Assembly: GCA_000469685.2 (NCBI GenBank)
Contig: LS997567.1
Location: 6,217,374 to 6,281,373, forward strand
Source: Haemonchus contortus
Lineage: Eukaryota > Nematoda > Chromadorea > Rhabditida > Trichostrongylidae
Length of the DNA stretch: 64,000 bases
Direction of reading: 5' to 3'
A program made the translations under genes and the position numbers. The notes beneath the pieces are model-generated. The model saw only the letters and a program-made list of their open reading frames with translations, did no database searches and was not told the origin of the DNA. Below are positions 49,341 through 62,500 of the stretch, piece by piece (positions within the stretch are counted from its first letter, which is position 1; every line of letters begins with the position of its first letter).

Positions 49341-49393
49341 CCGCCGTACGGTCGGCGGCGGCCGACGGACCGACCGACCGACCGGTTGCCACG
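49341..49393 (+). repeat. GC-rich inverted repeat with CGAC units
   Basis: GCCGCCGTACGGTCGGCGGC followed by about four GACC/CGAC units. Can form a strong hairpin. Confidence 0.75.
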
Positions 49394-50007
49394 CCCATGC
49401 TCGAAGGGATACAAGGATACTTTGTGATTTATTACTTGACAATCTAAACTTGCTACTGGATACGGCTAGACAGTTTTACAATACCTCCAAAGGAACACCG
49501 GTGACCTCTCTACTTTACTCGCTAGTTGACCTGTAGTACGCCACAAGTTATACGCCCAAACTGCTACAAAAGCGACCAAGCACAATCAAATCTACTCGAA
49601 TACAGATGCAAATGCAGTAGTAAATCGATAATCAATCAAGTAATGTGATTGTTGAGGTGTGAGGGAATTGCTTACATGGTAGACTGATTGGGAACTAAGC
49701 TCCATAGTACTACGAATTACTAACTAGTTCTCGGGAATAAACATGGTGCTATGAGGAGGTCTTGGTGACTCAATAGTCGTCCAAAAAAAGAATACGCCAT
49801 TCCCAAGTACATCGCGTCAACAACGTTACGCAAATTGTTTTTGAAGTAGGAAAGGAAAGTGGCGTGTTGTATGCCTATAATGTGAACTAGTTGGGTGCCC
49901 ACCCACGTCCATATTTGCTCTGGGAAAAGGTACAAAAGCTGAGGTACCGGGAGGAAATTGACAGTCCATTGGGTGAAACACGAGAAATACCCGGATCCGG
50001 ACTTAAC

Positions 50008-50112
50008 TTGAAAAGTTGCCGAAAGTGGGTAGTTTCGTATGGGTAAAATGGGTACGAGTGAATGTGCGGTGACGAGTGGGGATGTTGTGAGGAGGAAAAT
50101 AGTGAACATTGA

Positions 50113-50137
<25 letters not shown>
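50008..50137 (-). CDS. candidate alternative first exon starting MGCC
   Basis: An ATG at 50137 opens MGCCAVPSFNVHYFPPHN and runs 43 codons to a GTTAAG donor at 50007. Gly2 and Cys3-Cys4 form a myristoylation/palmitoylation-type N-terminus, which would suit a membrane-acting RasGAP isoform, and it lies between the 5' and 3' parts of gap-2. No partner exon of matching phase was proved and the overlapping frames are also open. Treat it as a lead only. Confidence 0.2.
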
Positions 50138-51009
<872 letters not shown>

Positions 51010-53508
51010 CTTTAATGTTGTCCCGATCATTACGACTTTACACCAATCACCCTGGTTAAGGGGTGTATGGTACATATACCCCAATTGACTTAATTCCTTT
51101 TAGACATGAGGGACCATTATTTCTCTGGGGACATATTCTTCATGGGCTATCCTGAATCAAAGGCCCAGAGCGAAGCTATGGACAAACCTTCTACAGCTTG
51201 AGTTATTGGACCATCGCAATCGATCCAAGAGCAACTGGATTTTTTTCAACCTATGAAATTCCTTTGGAAAACCCTCTTTCCGTTTTGATTCGTCCCCATT
51301 CCCCTCTAGGAACGGTAAATCCTCTCTGATTCGAATGGCACGTTTTCGAGTGCACCAAATAACTCGAAAAAACGGTCCGAATTGAAAATTTAGCCCACTC
51401 GTGGATAAGTGGATGGGTGATGACGCGGTAATGAGGTACTTTTGACTTTTTCACCCGTCTGGTCTATCACTTCCGAGATAATAGCTGCAGGATCGCTCCA
51501 GAGCTCCTCCTCCTACTACTACTCTAGTCGATGTTTGAAAAGTACAACTGTACGACGAAGAAGCCATCGCAAAAATCCCACTTTTGGGCTTGACCGTGCC
51601 GAATTTCGTTTTGTCAGTTAGGACAGAAAATAATTTTAATAATCAATAATTGCAATTATAATTATTTTGCTCATGTTTTTACATACTTATTACATACATA
51701 TATACTTACATATTTTCTTTTACTTCATTTTTTGTCAAAAACTTGTACTTTTTCATCACCACCGACTGAAAAACCCAAAAGTGACCAAGAGCCAAGGGAT
51801 TTCTCGGTTTCAGCTTGTTGCAAGTAATCAGGGTGGAGCTATTAAAAGCCCTCGCATCTACTCTCTTGAAAGCAGCAGCCACTTTACGCGGCACCCGGGA
51901 GAGTGGCGTCTCACTAAAAGCCCCTACCTGTTCTCCCAAGGGCGGCGGATGGTCAATTCGGTGGTTTGGGATGAGGGGGCGAAGTCGGAGAATGTGGCTG
52001 CTCTTAGAGATCCTCCGTATTGTACGAGAAAGTCAAATGAATCAGAGTGGTATGTGAAACTCCGAAAACACTGGACTTTCGACTTGCTGACAGCTACCAA
52101 TCTCGATCTTTGGACTCATGGCCCATCATGGTCAGCGTAGTTCACATGTGAAACCGGAATTTCCCCTCACAGAACAGACAATGCTACGAAAAACCGCCAG
52201 GAATTTCAAACCTTGCAAAAAAAAATCTCAAAAATTTAGCCTCAAATTATTTATTTCTTGCAGAACGGGTCCAAAAAATCCTGTTTGCTCAGCTCTAAAC
52301 TTGTAGTAAATCACCGTAACAGTTTTGAGTGTTCAGAGCCGACGTGAACTTCCCGAACTAATACTCTGAATTTTATGCTTTTCAGTCGTCTGGCCAGAAA
52401 ACAGCTGTTGCGCTTTTAGTTACACTGGAAGCCGCCACCTTTCCGAGATTAACGATTGACATTTTTTTCGATGTTTTCCGTCACAAATGAGCAGATAAAA
52501 GCGTATTGTCAATCCCAAATGGGTGATTGGAAGGATAAAAAAATGTGAAATTTAGGAACCTTTATATCCCCTTGAGAAATCGAAATGTTGCTTATAAAGC
52601 TCGGGTTACTAGAGACCTTTATGTGGCATTGCAGTAGAATCAGACCAGTTAAAATGTTTTGAATGAAGGACTACTTACTTGAACTGAAAAACCAACTAGT
52701 AATGTCGTAAGCTACAATCAAATCTGAATTCACCTAATGTCCCCATCACTGGGTACGCTTCAATGCACCCGGTCGAAAATTCCAGATTTACAGCAGGGAA
52801 CTTTAGAAATAGACAAGAAAATAGTCACACTTCCAGTACTCTTTCTCCAACTAATCAGGATTTTGTAATCAAATTTTGTGGTCATCGGCAAAATACAAGA
52901 TTAAAAGTCAGTTAGGGTAAAGAGCACGGTGCCCAAGTTCGAGTACCGCCCGGGGCCAAAGTTTTGCCCATGCCTCATTGACTTTGCTAAACTTTCAGAT
53001 CGCGCACTACGGCGAAAAACAACAGGTATTGAAATATCAAGTCGGAGCAATAATTTTTTTTATTTACAATTAAAATTTTTACAGTAAATTTTGTTAGCCA
53101 ACTAAAAATGCGGAAAGATAGTAATCTCAGTAATTCAAGGAGGTCAAAAGTGGTCGGGCCCAATCAGAAAAGCCTTAAACAACAGCCAACTTCTTGTAGA
53201 TGCTCAGTTCCCCACTAAATCCATGATTCGCAGTTCAATTACTAGTAAAGCGGACTGTAACTCCGAGAAGGATTTCTTGAGTTCTTCGCCGTTTCAGTAA
53301 TTGGAGGCAGATTAGCTCGCCAGGATTAAGGACGCTCAGTAGCCCTAGATACTGTCATAATAGATCCTTTCAGAAAGTTCTCGATTTCGGATTAGTGGCG
53401 AAGGTGCGGCACATTGTGAAGAGATTTATCAAACCGGCTGGCTCTTTATCCTTTATGCATCATAATCGTTCTTTCACCACACAGTCATCATTATTTCTAA
53501 TGCGTTAC

Positions 53509-53688
53509 ACAAATGCATCGCCGACCGACGATAGAGCGGTGGTGATGTTTGTTCAAAGTGTATGCGACCACCACGACGAAATTCGAGATTGCTTTTGAGG
53601 TTTGAGTGTCGTCGTTGCGATCGGCGGCGCGGTTCCACCCCCGTAGGTCCAACCAAGATTGAATTTCCTCCCCCGACTCTACGGCCTG
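53509..53688 (-). CDS. gap-2: probable gap-2 upstream exon (Arg/Ser-rich)
   Basis: The acceptor is CTCTCCAG at 53689 and a GTAACG donor follows 53509. The exon is 180 nt and accepts the phase-1 end of the next upstream exon (53799). The frame that fits encodes a Gly- then Arg/Ser-rich stretch (EPRRRSQRRHSNLKSN), like the basic disordered region before the PH domain of SynGAP proteins. Another long frame (EEIQSWLDLRGWN) is open across the same DNA, so the frame rests on splice phase only. Its junction to the 40882 exon was not found. Confidence 0.5.
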
Positions 53689-53798
53689 CTGGAGAGGAAA
53701 CGAAAACCAGCGTTACTAGTTAGTTCGCTTATACAACGTGATTCGGAATCACTACCGCGAAGCGTACACCGCGATATCATTCAATTGAAGACACTCAC

Positions 53799-53854
53799 CA
53801 AGATCTACCAGACATGTGTTGTAATTGAGAAGGCTTTCATGCGATCGACTCGAC
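53799..53854 (-). CDS. gap-2: gap-2 exon with the SHESLL motif
   Basis: A 56-nt exon between a TTTTCAG acceptor and a GTGAGT donor. Translated in the only phase that suits both neighbours it reads SSRSHESLLNYNTCLVDL. The SHESLL core matches the conserved segment just before the PH domain in SynGAP/DAB2IP proteins. Its first base completes an Arg codon with the AG that ends the exon at 55185. That motif is the reason for placing the 5' half of gap-2 about 13 kb upstream of its C2 exons. Confidence 0.7.
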
Positions 53855-55184
53855 CTGAAAAGTTGCGATATCAATCACTAAGGAAAACAAAAACATGAAA
53901 TTCAAAGCATTACAAAAAAAGAAATCAGGTTGGGTCAACACCCACTGGTCGATTTAGCGGATGCCGGGGTCAAAAAGGCAAGGACATTAGACAATGGATA
54001 GTTGTCGCGCGCCAATTTTCGCATTGGAGCGCCGTTACAACCGCCATCAAACATAGAAATGTATGATGAGCTTTGAATCGCATGGTGATTGTTTCCATTT
54101 ATTGCATTTTGCGTCCCTTTTTTATCATTTGCTCCTTTTCTACTATTGATATAAATTACTGACATTACTAGTTAAGAGTTGTGGACATCTATAAATTGTC
54201 CAACAATTTACGGTTTCGGGGCTAAGCGCATCTGTACTTTGGTGAAACAACAGTTTTAGGGTTTGACACTGTGGACCCCGGCTGCGAAGATTTGGAGCAT
54301 GACCTTAATCGTAGAAAAAAATTCGATCGCATGGAAACATGTCCTGTTTCGCAACTAGTTGACGTGATAATGAAGTATAGTTCGTAGTAATCATTCATTT
54401 GACGCCATTTCAAGTGGTTGTAGTGTTTAGCGCAAAACCGTTTTAAAATGAATTGCTTGAGCGAAGAAGAGGGAGCCTCATCAACAACAGGTGGATGTAA
54501 TTAATGGTACGGGGTTGAAAAAAATGCTCATGGACTTATTCGTGAGTCACGATACTATACGATCGTAGGACTAAGAATAGGAAAAAGGAAAAAAAGTAGG
54601 AATACGATAGCCGACTGCACCGGCGTGGAACCCATGACGCAGCGCGACCGCATGCGACCATTCTCGGTAATATGACCAATTCTGTACCATTCTCATGAGT
54701 CACTACATTAGTATTCATACTTGAGTAAACGAAGGGAACAGCGTTGGAACCAAAACTTGGTTTTATTCCCCTACAACAGAGGTGAGTGCAAAATTACTGT
54801 AGAACTTCAAAATCATCTGGGTTACCAGTACTTTTAAAAGTTCTGGAGCCAAAAAAAGAAAAAAAGGATCTTTTCATAATAAGGAGTAGTAGCTAGTTCG
54901 ATCTCCCACAAAGGGATAGCTACCAGTCAGCGAAACGGTGAACCTGATCGGAGTAGTAACTGTTATCCCTGCTTCTAGGAAGCTTTGGAAGGTGCTCCTG
55001 CACTTCGCCCACTGGTTTCGAATAATAAATGGGTTCTTCGAGAATTTTCGGGAAATCTCCTCGACTTCCACCCAGAGAAGTGATTCAAAGTTCATTCCCA
55101 CGAAATAGCACTCATTCGGAATCTCTATGAATCAAAGCGGCAAAATCCTTGATTTCAGATTGCTCGTAGAGAAAGATTAATCAC

Positions 55185-55340
55185 CTGAGTGCAGTCCTTC
55201 CATTGACCGACAACCTTCCTCCACTAGAGCCGCCTACTCCTCCTCCTACACAATTACCAAGGCCGGTACTCGTCGGCGACGTCGTCGTGGCGGCGGTCGT
55301 AGCCAACAGGTTCTCCTGCGATCGTTGTGGATCCACGCGA
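55185..55340 (-). CDS. gap-2: probable gap-2 N-terminal exon (low-complexity)
   Basis: An exon of 156 nt with acceptor CACTCTCAG and donor GTGATT. It encodes RVDPQRSQENLLATT followed by a Thr/Ser run and a Gly-rich run, ending NGRTAL. The phase-2 end (AG) matches the exon starting at 53854. Disordered Ser/Gly/Thr-rich N-termini are usual in this family. The opposite strand is also open here (a Pro-rich frame), but it has no fitting splice context. Further 5' exons and the promoter were not identified. Confidence 0.5.
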
Positions 55341-58300
55341 CTGAGAGTGCTAAATATAACGGATATGATTATTTATGATATGGCTCTCAATATCTCTCAC
55401 TCTCACTCTGTCACTTCCGATCTCACTTTCTCCTGCACCGATGCGGGAGCTCCCCAATCTAATGAGAAACCCTGATTTTCAGGATCAACATCCTACCACG
55501 ATGGATCATCCTTCGAGTTCACAGTATATGTGCCACAAATCAGTCGAAGCTTGAACATCTAAGGTCCCAAAAGAGATCCTCAGATAGAACGTCTGAGATC
55601 AAGCCTGTGAGGGGGACCGTATATCGAACGGGGCTGAAAACTGCTTCAATATGAGCCAGATGGCTCGTTGATGAAGCTTGAATTAAAGCGATAATTAAAT
55701 AATTGCGGAAATTGATGGGAAAACGGCATCAAACTTGTCTTTTTACAAGGAAAACATCACAAACTGTGTGAGAGAGGGGTGACTGCTATTGACGTGCCCC
55801 ACATTTAAAGTCGGGAATCACTGGTAATTACTGACAAGGAGATCGAAATTCATAGAGCAAATTGAAGACAAGTGAAGGTTACTCTTTGTTGTTGGGAGAC
55901 TTTTTTCTTTGAAAAAGAAAACTTGGGGAAACGGAGAAAAAAGCTTCCAAGGCCACTGGGAATCTTGCGGAACCCCTCGTGGTACCAGCAAGTCAGGGAT
56001 AGTGGAAAGGGCAAAGGTTTTTGGGGCAGAAGAGGCCCCGTTTTCAGAGGCGCCTTTGCGCAGAGAATGAGTTTCCCTGCTCAGAACTTCCCCAGAGAAT
56101 TTCAGGCGGATGAGTTTTTTCCAGTCCGGGGGCGGGAATGAGTGAATGATTCCAAATCTCCCAGGATCCTGCTCATATTATTCATTAGTACTCAGCTGAG
56201 AAGCGATAGCCCGACGCAACATCAAAGGCGTTCGACTTGGCCCATTTTTTCGAGGTCCCAATTTTGACGATTTGATCAAGAATGAACCACCAATCTCGGG
56301 ATATCCGTACATCGGTACACCTGATTCCCGTAGAGGCTACACAGTTGGTTGAGGGATTTCCGAGGGGATCCTAGCAAACGGAAATTAAAGCTGGAGGTAC
56401 GAGTGGGAGCATGTACTCACATCCGGTTGCAAAGTGGTCACGTCCAGGTGGGTGAGATGCATGTTAGGCTGTATAACCCACATAAAAACAAAAAGGACAG
56501 GTAAAAAATGCACCAACATGTCCAATTGACCTAGATGGCCAGTTTGAAATGGCCGAATAATGTGGGAATACGATTCTCGGAGGTGCAATCCCAAAACAAT
56601 GCAATATGACCAATTGGGACGTCCCCCGAGAAGGATTGCCGAAAAGTAGCTTTGATGTGGAAGTCACCTATCGAAGTATCGCCTCTGAAGTCCTACCAAT
56701 TGGTAGAGACTCGTTCGGGAGCCAATTTTTAGTGCAAAGACTCGCAGATCCCAGAGGAGGGAGGCAATCGTAGGAGGGATTGAGAAAAGATAATTGGCCC
56801 GACTTCGAATTCAGAGACCTCCGTGAGGCTAATGAAGATAGGAATAATTTCCCAGGAAGAATGGGAAGCTATAGAGACCTTTGATTTTTCGTTGAAAATA
56901 AATCCTCGTATTGAGTCATCCACTTCGTCTGCACCTAATTTATTTTATAGATTGGCTGCACAAATTATTTTTGAAAAAAACGTCATCGGAAAAATTGTTC
57001 CCATTCATTTCCATGCCAAAGTTCTGTGAAGGATATCACGATTAGGGAGAAGATTTTTTGAAAATTCGATGCAGTAAAATTAACCAGTTGTTAAAGGTAA
57101 AAATGTCAGAGTGCATGTGAAACTTGTACAGCTGTTACTGGAGAAAACTGGTAACGCAGCGAATGGAGCCTGATGTGGGTGATCTGTATGTGATGGAATG
57201 AAGGGAGCCCTCGCCCCCCGAAGTGTAAATTCGCTTATACGAACAAGAAGTTGATTGAAGGATGTGCGGGTTGCCGCTTGAAGACGTTTTTCGATCACAT
57301 ACTTGTGAGGAGAACTTGGGATATCCCCCCTCTTTCCCCGCAGTAATAATCGGTCAAAACCCGGGCCCTACATCTGAATAACTCGTAAAAGAATTGAGAG
57401 AGTAAGGCTGAATATGAAACTGAGAGAAAAAATGATTTTCAAAAAGTAAATTGAACAGAGAGGGAGGAAGAAAAGCAATATGTGAGGGTGCCTCGGATTT
57501 CCTTCCTGTAAACCTCTGGCATCATGAAGTCAGCGTAAAATGCAGCCGGTCCCGTCAGCTAGAGACGTGTACGAAGCTATCAAAAACTGGTCGGCTTAAG
57601 AAGTAAAGATCTCCCTACTACTGGAGGTTCAAGGATGGCGATCGGAGGACGGGTATGGAGAAGAGATTGAGGAAATTGCGAGGATAAGGAGTAGAACGAC
57701 ATGAGCCTAGAGCGGCGGAGAGGTTTGAAAGGGGGGATAATGACGAATGTGTGGCAGAGACCGCCGCTGCCTCGCGCCCATGCCGCCGTCACCGTCGACA
57801 CCGCCGCCGCCGCCGCGTACAACGGATCAAGCCCGATTTCGTCGTTAATTTTACCAGGTGGAGGTTGTTACTGTAGCGATTTAACTATCGAAAAACTGAC
57901 AATCGTACAATGACTAATGGGGGTCCACCGGCTAACGTTCATTGATGGGAAAATTACTGGGGGAGAACTAACTGTTACATTTTCCTCAGAAGTACACAAG
58001 TACATTTCTGTGGTTCCAGTAGGCACAGGAACCCGTGACTATACAGGAACAACTAATTCTACCAACCCTTTAACCTAGTTAAATAATTACCAGTAACTTT
58101 GAATAGGTAAATGTGGAAATTGCGGGACATGTTTATAGAGGGGACAGTCCGGGTGATACCGTAAGCAACCGTAATCGCCCAAGTGACCCCAGACCCCGGG
58201 CTTCCGGGGAAAAACCAAGTGTGAAGTGTTCTGCCACATCTATCTACTGTACTGCAAAGCTACATAACTGACAACATCCGGATATGAACACATGACGCTG

Positions 58301-58808
58301 AAGAGGAGCATTGTGACACGGTCATTTCTTCATCATTTTTCATTCATCACTCAACACGGTATTCGGAAGCGCCTGTTGGGAGGGTTTGTAATTGCTTCAC
58401 AGCCTCCACACAATGGTTTCAGAGAAGTATCAAGTTGCAGATGTCTGTGTTAGTATGACAGGACTTACCGTTTGGATTTGTACACGATTCGACCTCGAAT
58501 CAGTCGTGGATTCGCCGGTCTACACTTGTTCGGCGATAGGCAATACATCCTGTAGAGTTTTACAAGTTTGCAGTTTTAACGCGTATTAGAGTGTATAAAA
58601 AAATCTGCCAAAGTTTCAGAGTGCTTGAAAAATTTCCGGAATGTTCTGGAAGTTCCCACAGTTCCCACTACTCACTGGTATGCGCCTAACATATCCGGAG
58701 ATTTCATGGTACTGACCTGATCGGAGCTCATTCTTGAGTGCCTTGTTAAGGGCCTAGAGGTGTAGGAACGGGGAATAAAGCCACCTAAAGGGTTTCAAAG
58801 CCAATTAC
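55341..58808. other. possible gap-2 5' region, unresolved
   Basis: Contains the CCG-rich tract and several Ser/Pro or Gly-rich frames of the kind expected for early gap-2 exons, none with convincing splice sites. No mobile element with clean ends. Confidence 0.4.
57775..57822 (+). repeat. CCG-rich trinucleotide tract
   Basis: Imperfect CCG units around ACCGTCGACACCG. On the minus strand it reads as a Gly run followed by VDGDGG, which may be coding, but no splice context was proved. Confidence 0.7.
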
Positions 58809-59002
58809 CTGACAGAACCATCGATGGGCTTCAGTAGAGGAGCGGTCAGATTCGAACTCGTTAAGGAGTCCCGTCGAGTATGGGGACTGAGATCAGCCAT
58901 CAAGAGGCCAAACGATGGGGACTGAGTTTGGCCATAAAGGGGCCAAATAAGTAAGGAAGGGAGAACCGGATATGTTATGTTATACAAAAGGGTGGTGTCC
59001 AT
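58809..59002 (-). CDS. candidate internal exon, unrecognised
   Basis: Acceptor TGATTCAG at 59003 and donor GTAATT after 58809 enclose an open frame that ends Ser/Thr-rich (HTRRDSLTSSNLTAPLLKPI). It lies 1 kb downstream of the signal-peptide exon on the same strand. The phases (start 0, end 2) do not directly match that exon's phase-1 end, so another exon would be needed between them. It could also belong to gap-2 as an early exon. Confidence 0.3.
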
Positions 59003-60021
59003 CTGAATCACCCCATGGGAACGTCCAGAGCATTCCGGAAAAATCTGGAAGGATACAGAATTTCTGGCAGATACTTTCTGAATGACTCGATATAAACGGA
59101 TGACGACCAGCGCAAAACAAAGGCGATTTTAAAAAGATTACTAATTACATAAAGAGAGTTGTTCTGATTTTGATATGAAGAATTCTGAGAAATCGAGACT
59201 TCGACAGTTCCATATGAACATCGAGAGAAAGTAGCGAAGTGGTCATCGCCGAAGTGGCGGCGCGCTCACTGACACATCGCCAGGGTCTTGGGATATAGGC
59301 TGTCTGATTGTGTTTATGGAAATTTGGGAATAAATGATTAGAACGGAGGCAATGTGGGTGGTGAGATGATGAAAGGTGAGATTTCAATCACCATAATGGA
59401 CGGTTATCATCTGTGTGTGGACTCCAATCCCATTCAGCCATCCCACATTCCTGTCTATCCCACCACGTTACACACACCTCTGCCTGTCTGTCTGTTCTTC
59501 TTGGGATCACAAAAAAGAGAACAAGAGCTCGACAAATAGCTACATTATTCAAAGAACAAAAATTAAATGCAATTAATGAAAATTAAATACAAAATCTGAA
59601 AATTATTCACGTTTCCATGAAAGGAACCGGAAGCACAGATCAAGTTGGGCGGCACTAATAACTGGTATAAGTCAAGGAGTCGGAGAGCTGGTCATCAGAG
59701 CATAAAGCCGGACGTATGGAGAAAAAAGAAAAGTTCGGAATATCTGGTACATTTGGAGGCAGAAATTGGTGCAAAAAGGCTTCCTGGCCCTATGGAAACT
59801 CTCTTTTGTCAAACTCGGGGCCCCTCCCCACCCCATATTGAGGACGGTTCCCAGAACTGATTCTATCTCAAAGAAGGACATGGCCCTAGGCCCTGGATTT
59901 CCTCTACCTTTTATTACGGTAATACTTCGGAAACACGGAAATAACGAGATATACTGGTAATTTAATACATTTTAGGGAATTGAGATCTAATGAACATGTC
60001 TATGGGCCATAGATGACTTAC

Positions 60022-60205
60022 TTATGACTTCCTTGGCTTCGTTGGCGTAAATAAAATTAGGAACGTCAGCTCCCGTCATACAGTAGGCCTTACTTTCCCA
60101 AGCTACCAGTAGAAGCAGAAGAAAAAGTAATTCAAGGGGCTGAAGTTGCCAAAAGCTGCTTCGGCCACAACAATTTCTCAAGAAGCGGCGGCCGTCAGAA
60201 TGCAT
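60022..60205 (-). CDS. first exon of a secreted or membrane protein
   Basis: An ATG at 60205 starts a 61-codon exon ending in a consensus GTAAGT donor at 60021 (phase 1). The product begins with a basic segment, then a hydrophobic core (LELLFLLLLLVAWESKAYC), then CMTGADVPNFIYANEAKEVI. That is the layout of a signal peptide or signal anchor with a mature start after the SKA-type site. A TTTCATAG just before the ATG could be a cis or trans splice acceptor. I could not place the next exon, and the family is unrecognised. Confidence 0.55.
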
Positions 60206-60560
60206 TCACTATGAAAGTGCAATAGAGAGATAGCCTGAATGAAGGAGCTCATCAACAATTCATCCGATTCATTCTCTCATGGAGAGGATGAAAAAAGAGA
60301 ATGAGAAAAGAAGTCTATCGTGCGATGATTGCATCAGTAATCCCTAAGAACTGTGCCAAAAAAGGGAAATCTGAGATAAGAATGCCTGGATTAGATCGAT
60401 TATTGATCGAGATGCTTTTGAGGCAGCCGATTGGTCGGTTAACTGGTTAACCACCAAAGTAGGGCGAAGCTTCATACAAACAAATAAACACGCACGTACA
60501 CCCACTTAGTCATTTGCTGCTCACTCACTCGTGGTGTAACGGGGGTGCCAGCCAGCATCC

Positions 60561-60561
60561 G

Positions 60562-60592
<31 letters not shown>

Positions 60593-60605
60593 AGCCAGCC
60601 AGCCG
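60561..60605 (+). repeat. CCAG microsatellite
   Basis: About ten units of CCAG, interrupted once by a CAG. Open on the minus strand as a Gly-Trp-Leu-Ala repeat. Confidence 0.9.
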
Positions 60606-62258
60606 ACATCGTCGTCGACCCAGCCGAGGCGGTGGCGGCGTTTTCTTGCCAGGCCGGAGAGACACGCTCGACAAATGGCATTTGAGCCGTTGAATTTACG
60701 ACCTCTCACCTCATCCCTCAATCACTTGAACTTTTTTCCTTCCGATTGCCTGGCCTATTCAAAGTTGTACGACATCGAAATGCACGTTATTCGAGGACAT
60801 GCCGAGGGGAATGGTCCTTACACGATTGCCTATTACCACTCCCTTTCAGCCACTCCTCTAGCATATTTTACTCTGATACTATAAAGTGGCGAATTCGAGT
60901 AATTCGTTAAACACCAGTAAGTAAAAGGGCATATGGCGGATTATTGAGAGCGGCTATAGGAAATATACTCTTATCAACAAGTTGTTACTAGTAACATTCA
61001 GCTCAACCATAGAGCGATCCTATCAATAAATGGTAAAAAAGCCCTTTTTCGACCTTTCACATACAACCCATGATTGTTGAGCACTGCATGCGTCATAACC
61101 GCAGGCGGCAGTGATCCACGCAGCCAAACAAGCGCGCGGTGACGCCTCAAGCCACTGCACTACCAGCCACTTCTGCATTTGTCACATACATGAAAGGCGA
61201 CAAGCGGGTTTAGAAGCAGTACAAAAAGGTTCAAAAAGCAAAACCAAACCTAACTTCCCAAGAGAAAAATCAACGTTCTCAACGTACTAGACGAAGATTA
61301 CTTTCAGTAAGGGTATAAGGGACCCCCAAATCTCAGTCTACCGTACCACTACCGTATACTTCAAATGTTAACCTTATTTTCTACCAGAGAAGTAAACGGT
61401 CTCCAAGCAACAGGTCAATCACGAGAAAAGGGAAGCAAACGCTTCAAAAGAACGGATCTTCAGCCAGAGAAATCAATGAACACTTGTAGTTTTACAAAAA
61501 CAAACCCTTTCCACAAAAAAAAGGCACCATCCAATTATCCCCTTCGTTTCCTGAACGATGTAGAACGCATAAGGACCCTGTGGATTAGGCCACTCAAATG
61601 ACAAAAGAGCTCTTACAGGAACTCAGAAGGTGGACAGCTCTGGGCAGGAAACCTAGAGAGGCGGCCAGTGAGGGTGGACGAAGAACCTCACTTTTCCGCG
61701 GCCATGAGCTCTGTCTGAAGTACGACAAAACTACTACTGTAAAGGTGTGGAAAAATTACTACTTCGCCATCAAGGTCAACCAGAATGACCACGTATGGCA
61801 GTAGAAAAGAAATGGAGAGAGTGCACTTTAGCCGGTAGTTAAGGTAGATGAGAGGGAATTCAAGGTTGAAAGTGCAATTGGATGAAACTCTCGGTAGAAA
61901 ACGACCCAGGTTAGGTGTCTGGAGAGCCTGGGTTGCTGAGTCTAGGGATATTGAAGAGCCCACCCTGGACAGCCATCATGGGGGGCATTTCGGGTTAACC
62001 ATGAAAATGTTTTTTGACTATGTTTGATACCCGCAACGTGCGCGCGATAGTGCCACCCTTGCCAGTTCACAACTTCCACCGCTTCCCTCCTGCTATAGGG
62101 GGCAGAAAGCCAGTCAAATCTAAGAAGGCGAGAAAGGGATGATTATCGAGCTCCAACCAAACTCAACCCCTCAAAGGCCAGTTCTGATCGGGATGACGAC
62201 ATAAACCATGTACAACTTACAAAATACCAGCCAATACCATTGTAAGCGCTTAAACCAT

Positions 62259-62500
62259 CAAGGTGAGGAGACCTGAGGCTAGGACGGACCTACGGAACTG
62301 GATGGGGCTAGAAACGTGAGAGCAGCAAAGCTGACGGCTTTTGTGCCCTTAACACCCCTAGAACTATACTTGCCGTTAAGAGGTCCTACGAGAGGCGCCG
62401 ATACACCTTCAACGTGAGGAGACCTGAGGCTGAAACGGACCTACGGGACTGGAAGGGGTTAGGAAGCGGAAGGCGAGAAGGTTAACGGCTTCTAAGCACA
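62259..62500 (+). repeat. 151-bp tandem duplication
   Basis: The segment starting CAAGGTGAGGAGACCTGAGG at 62259 recurs from 62410 as CAACGTGAGGAGACCTGAGG. Similarity runs about 90 bp in each, with substitutions (GACGGACCTACGG / AACGGACCTACGG). Function unknown. Confidence 0.85.

Noticed and set aside
51667..52140. 157-codon plus-strand ORF with ESEWYVKLRKHW, reminiscent of a PH C-terminal helix
   Set aside because: It is on the opposite strand to gap-2, with no other PH strands or splice context.
58840..58880. tRNA-like B-box GAGTTCGAATCT on the minus strand
   Set aside because: No T-stem or acceptor pairing, and it lies inside a likely coding exon.
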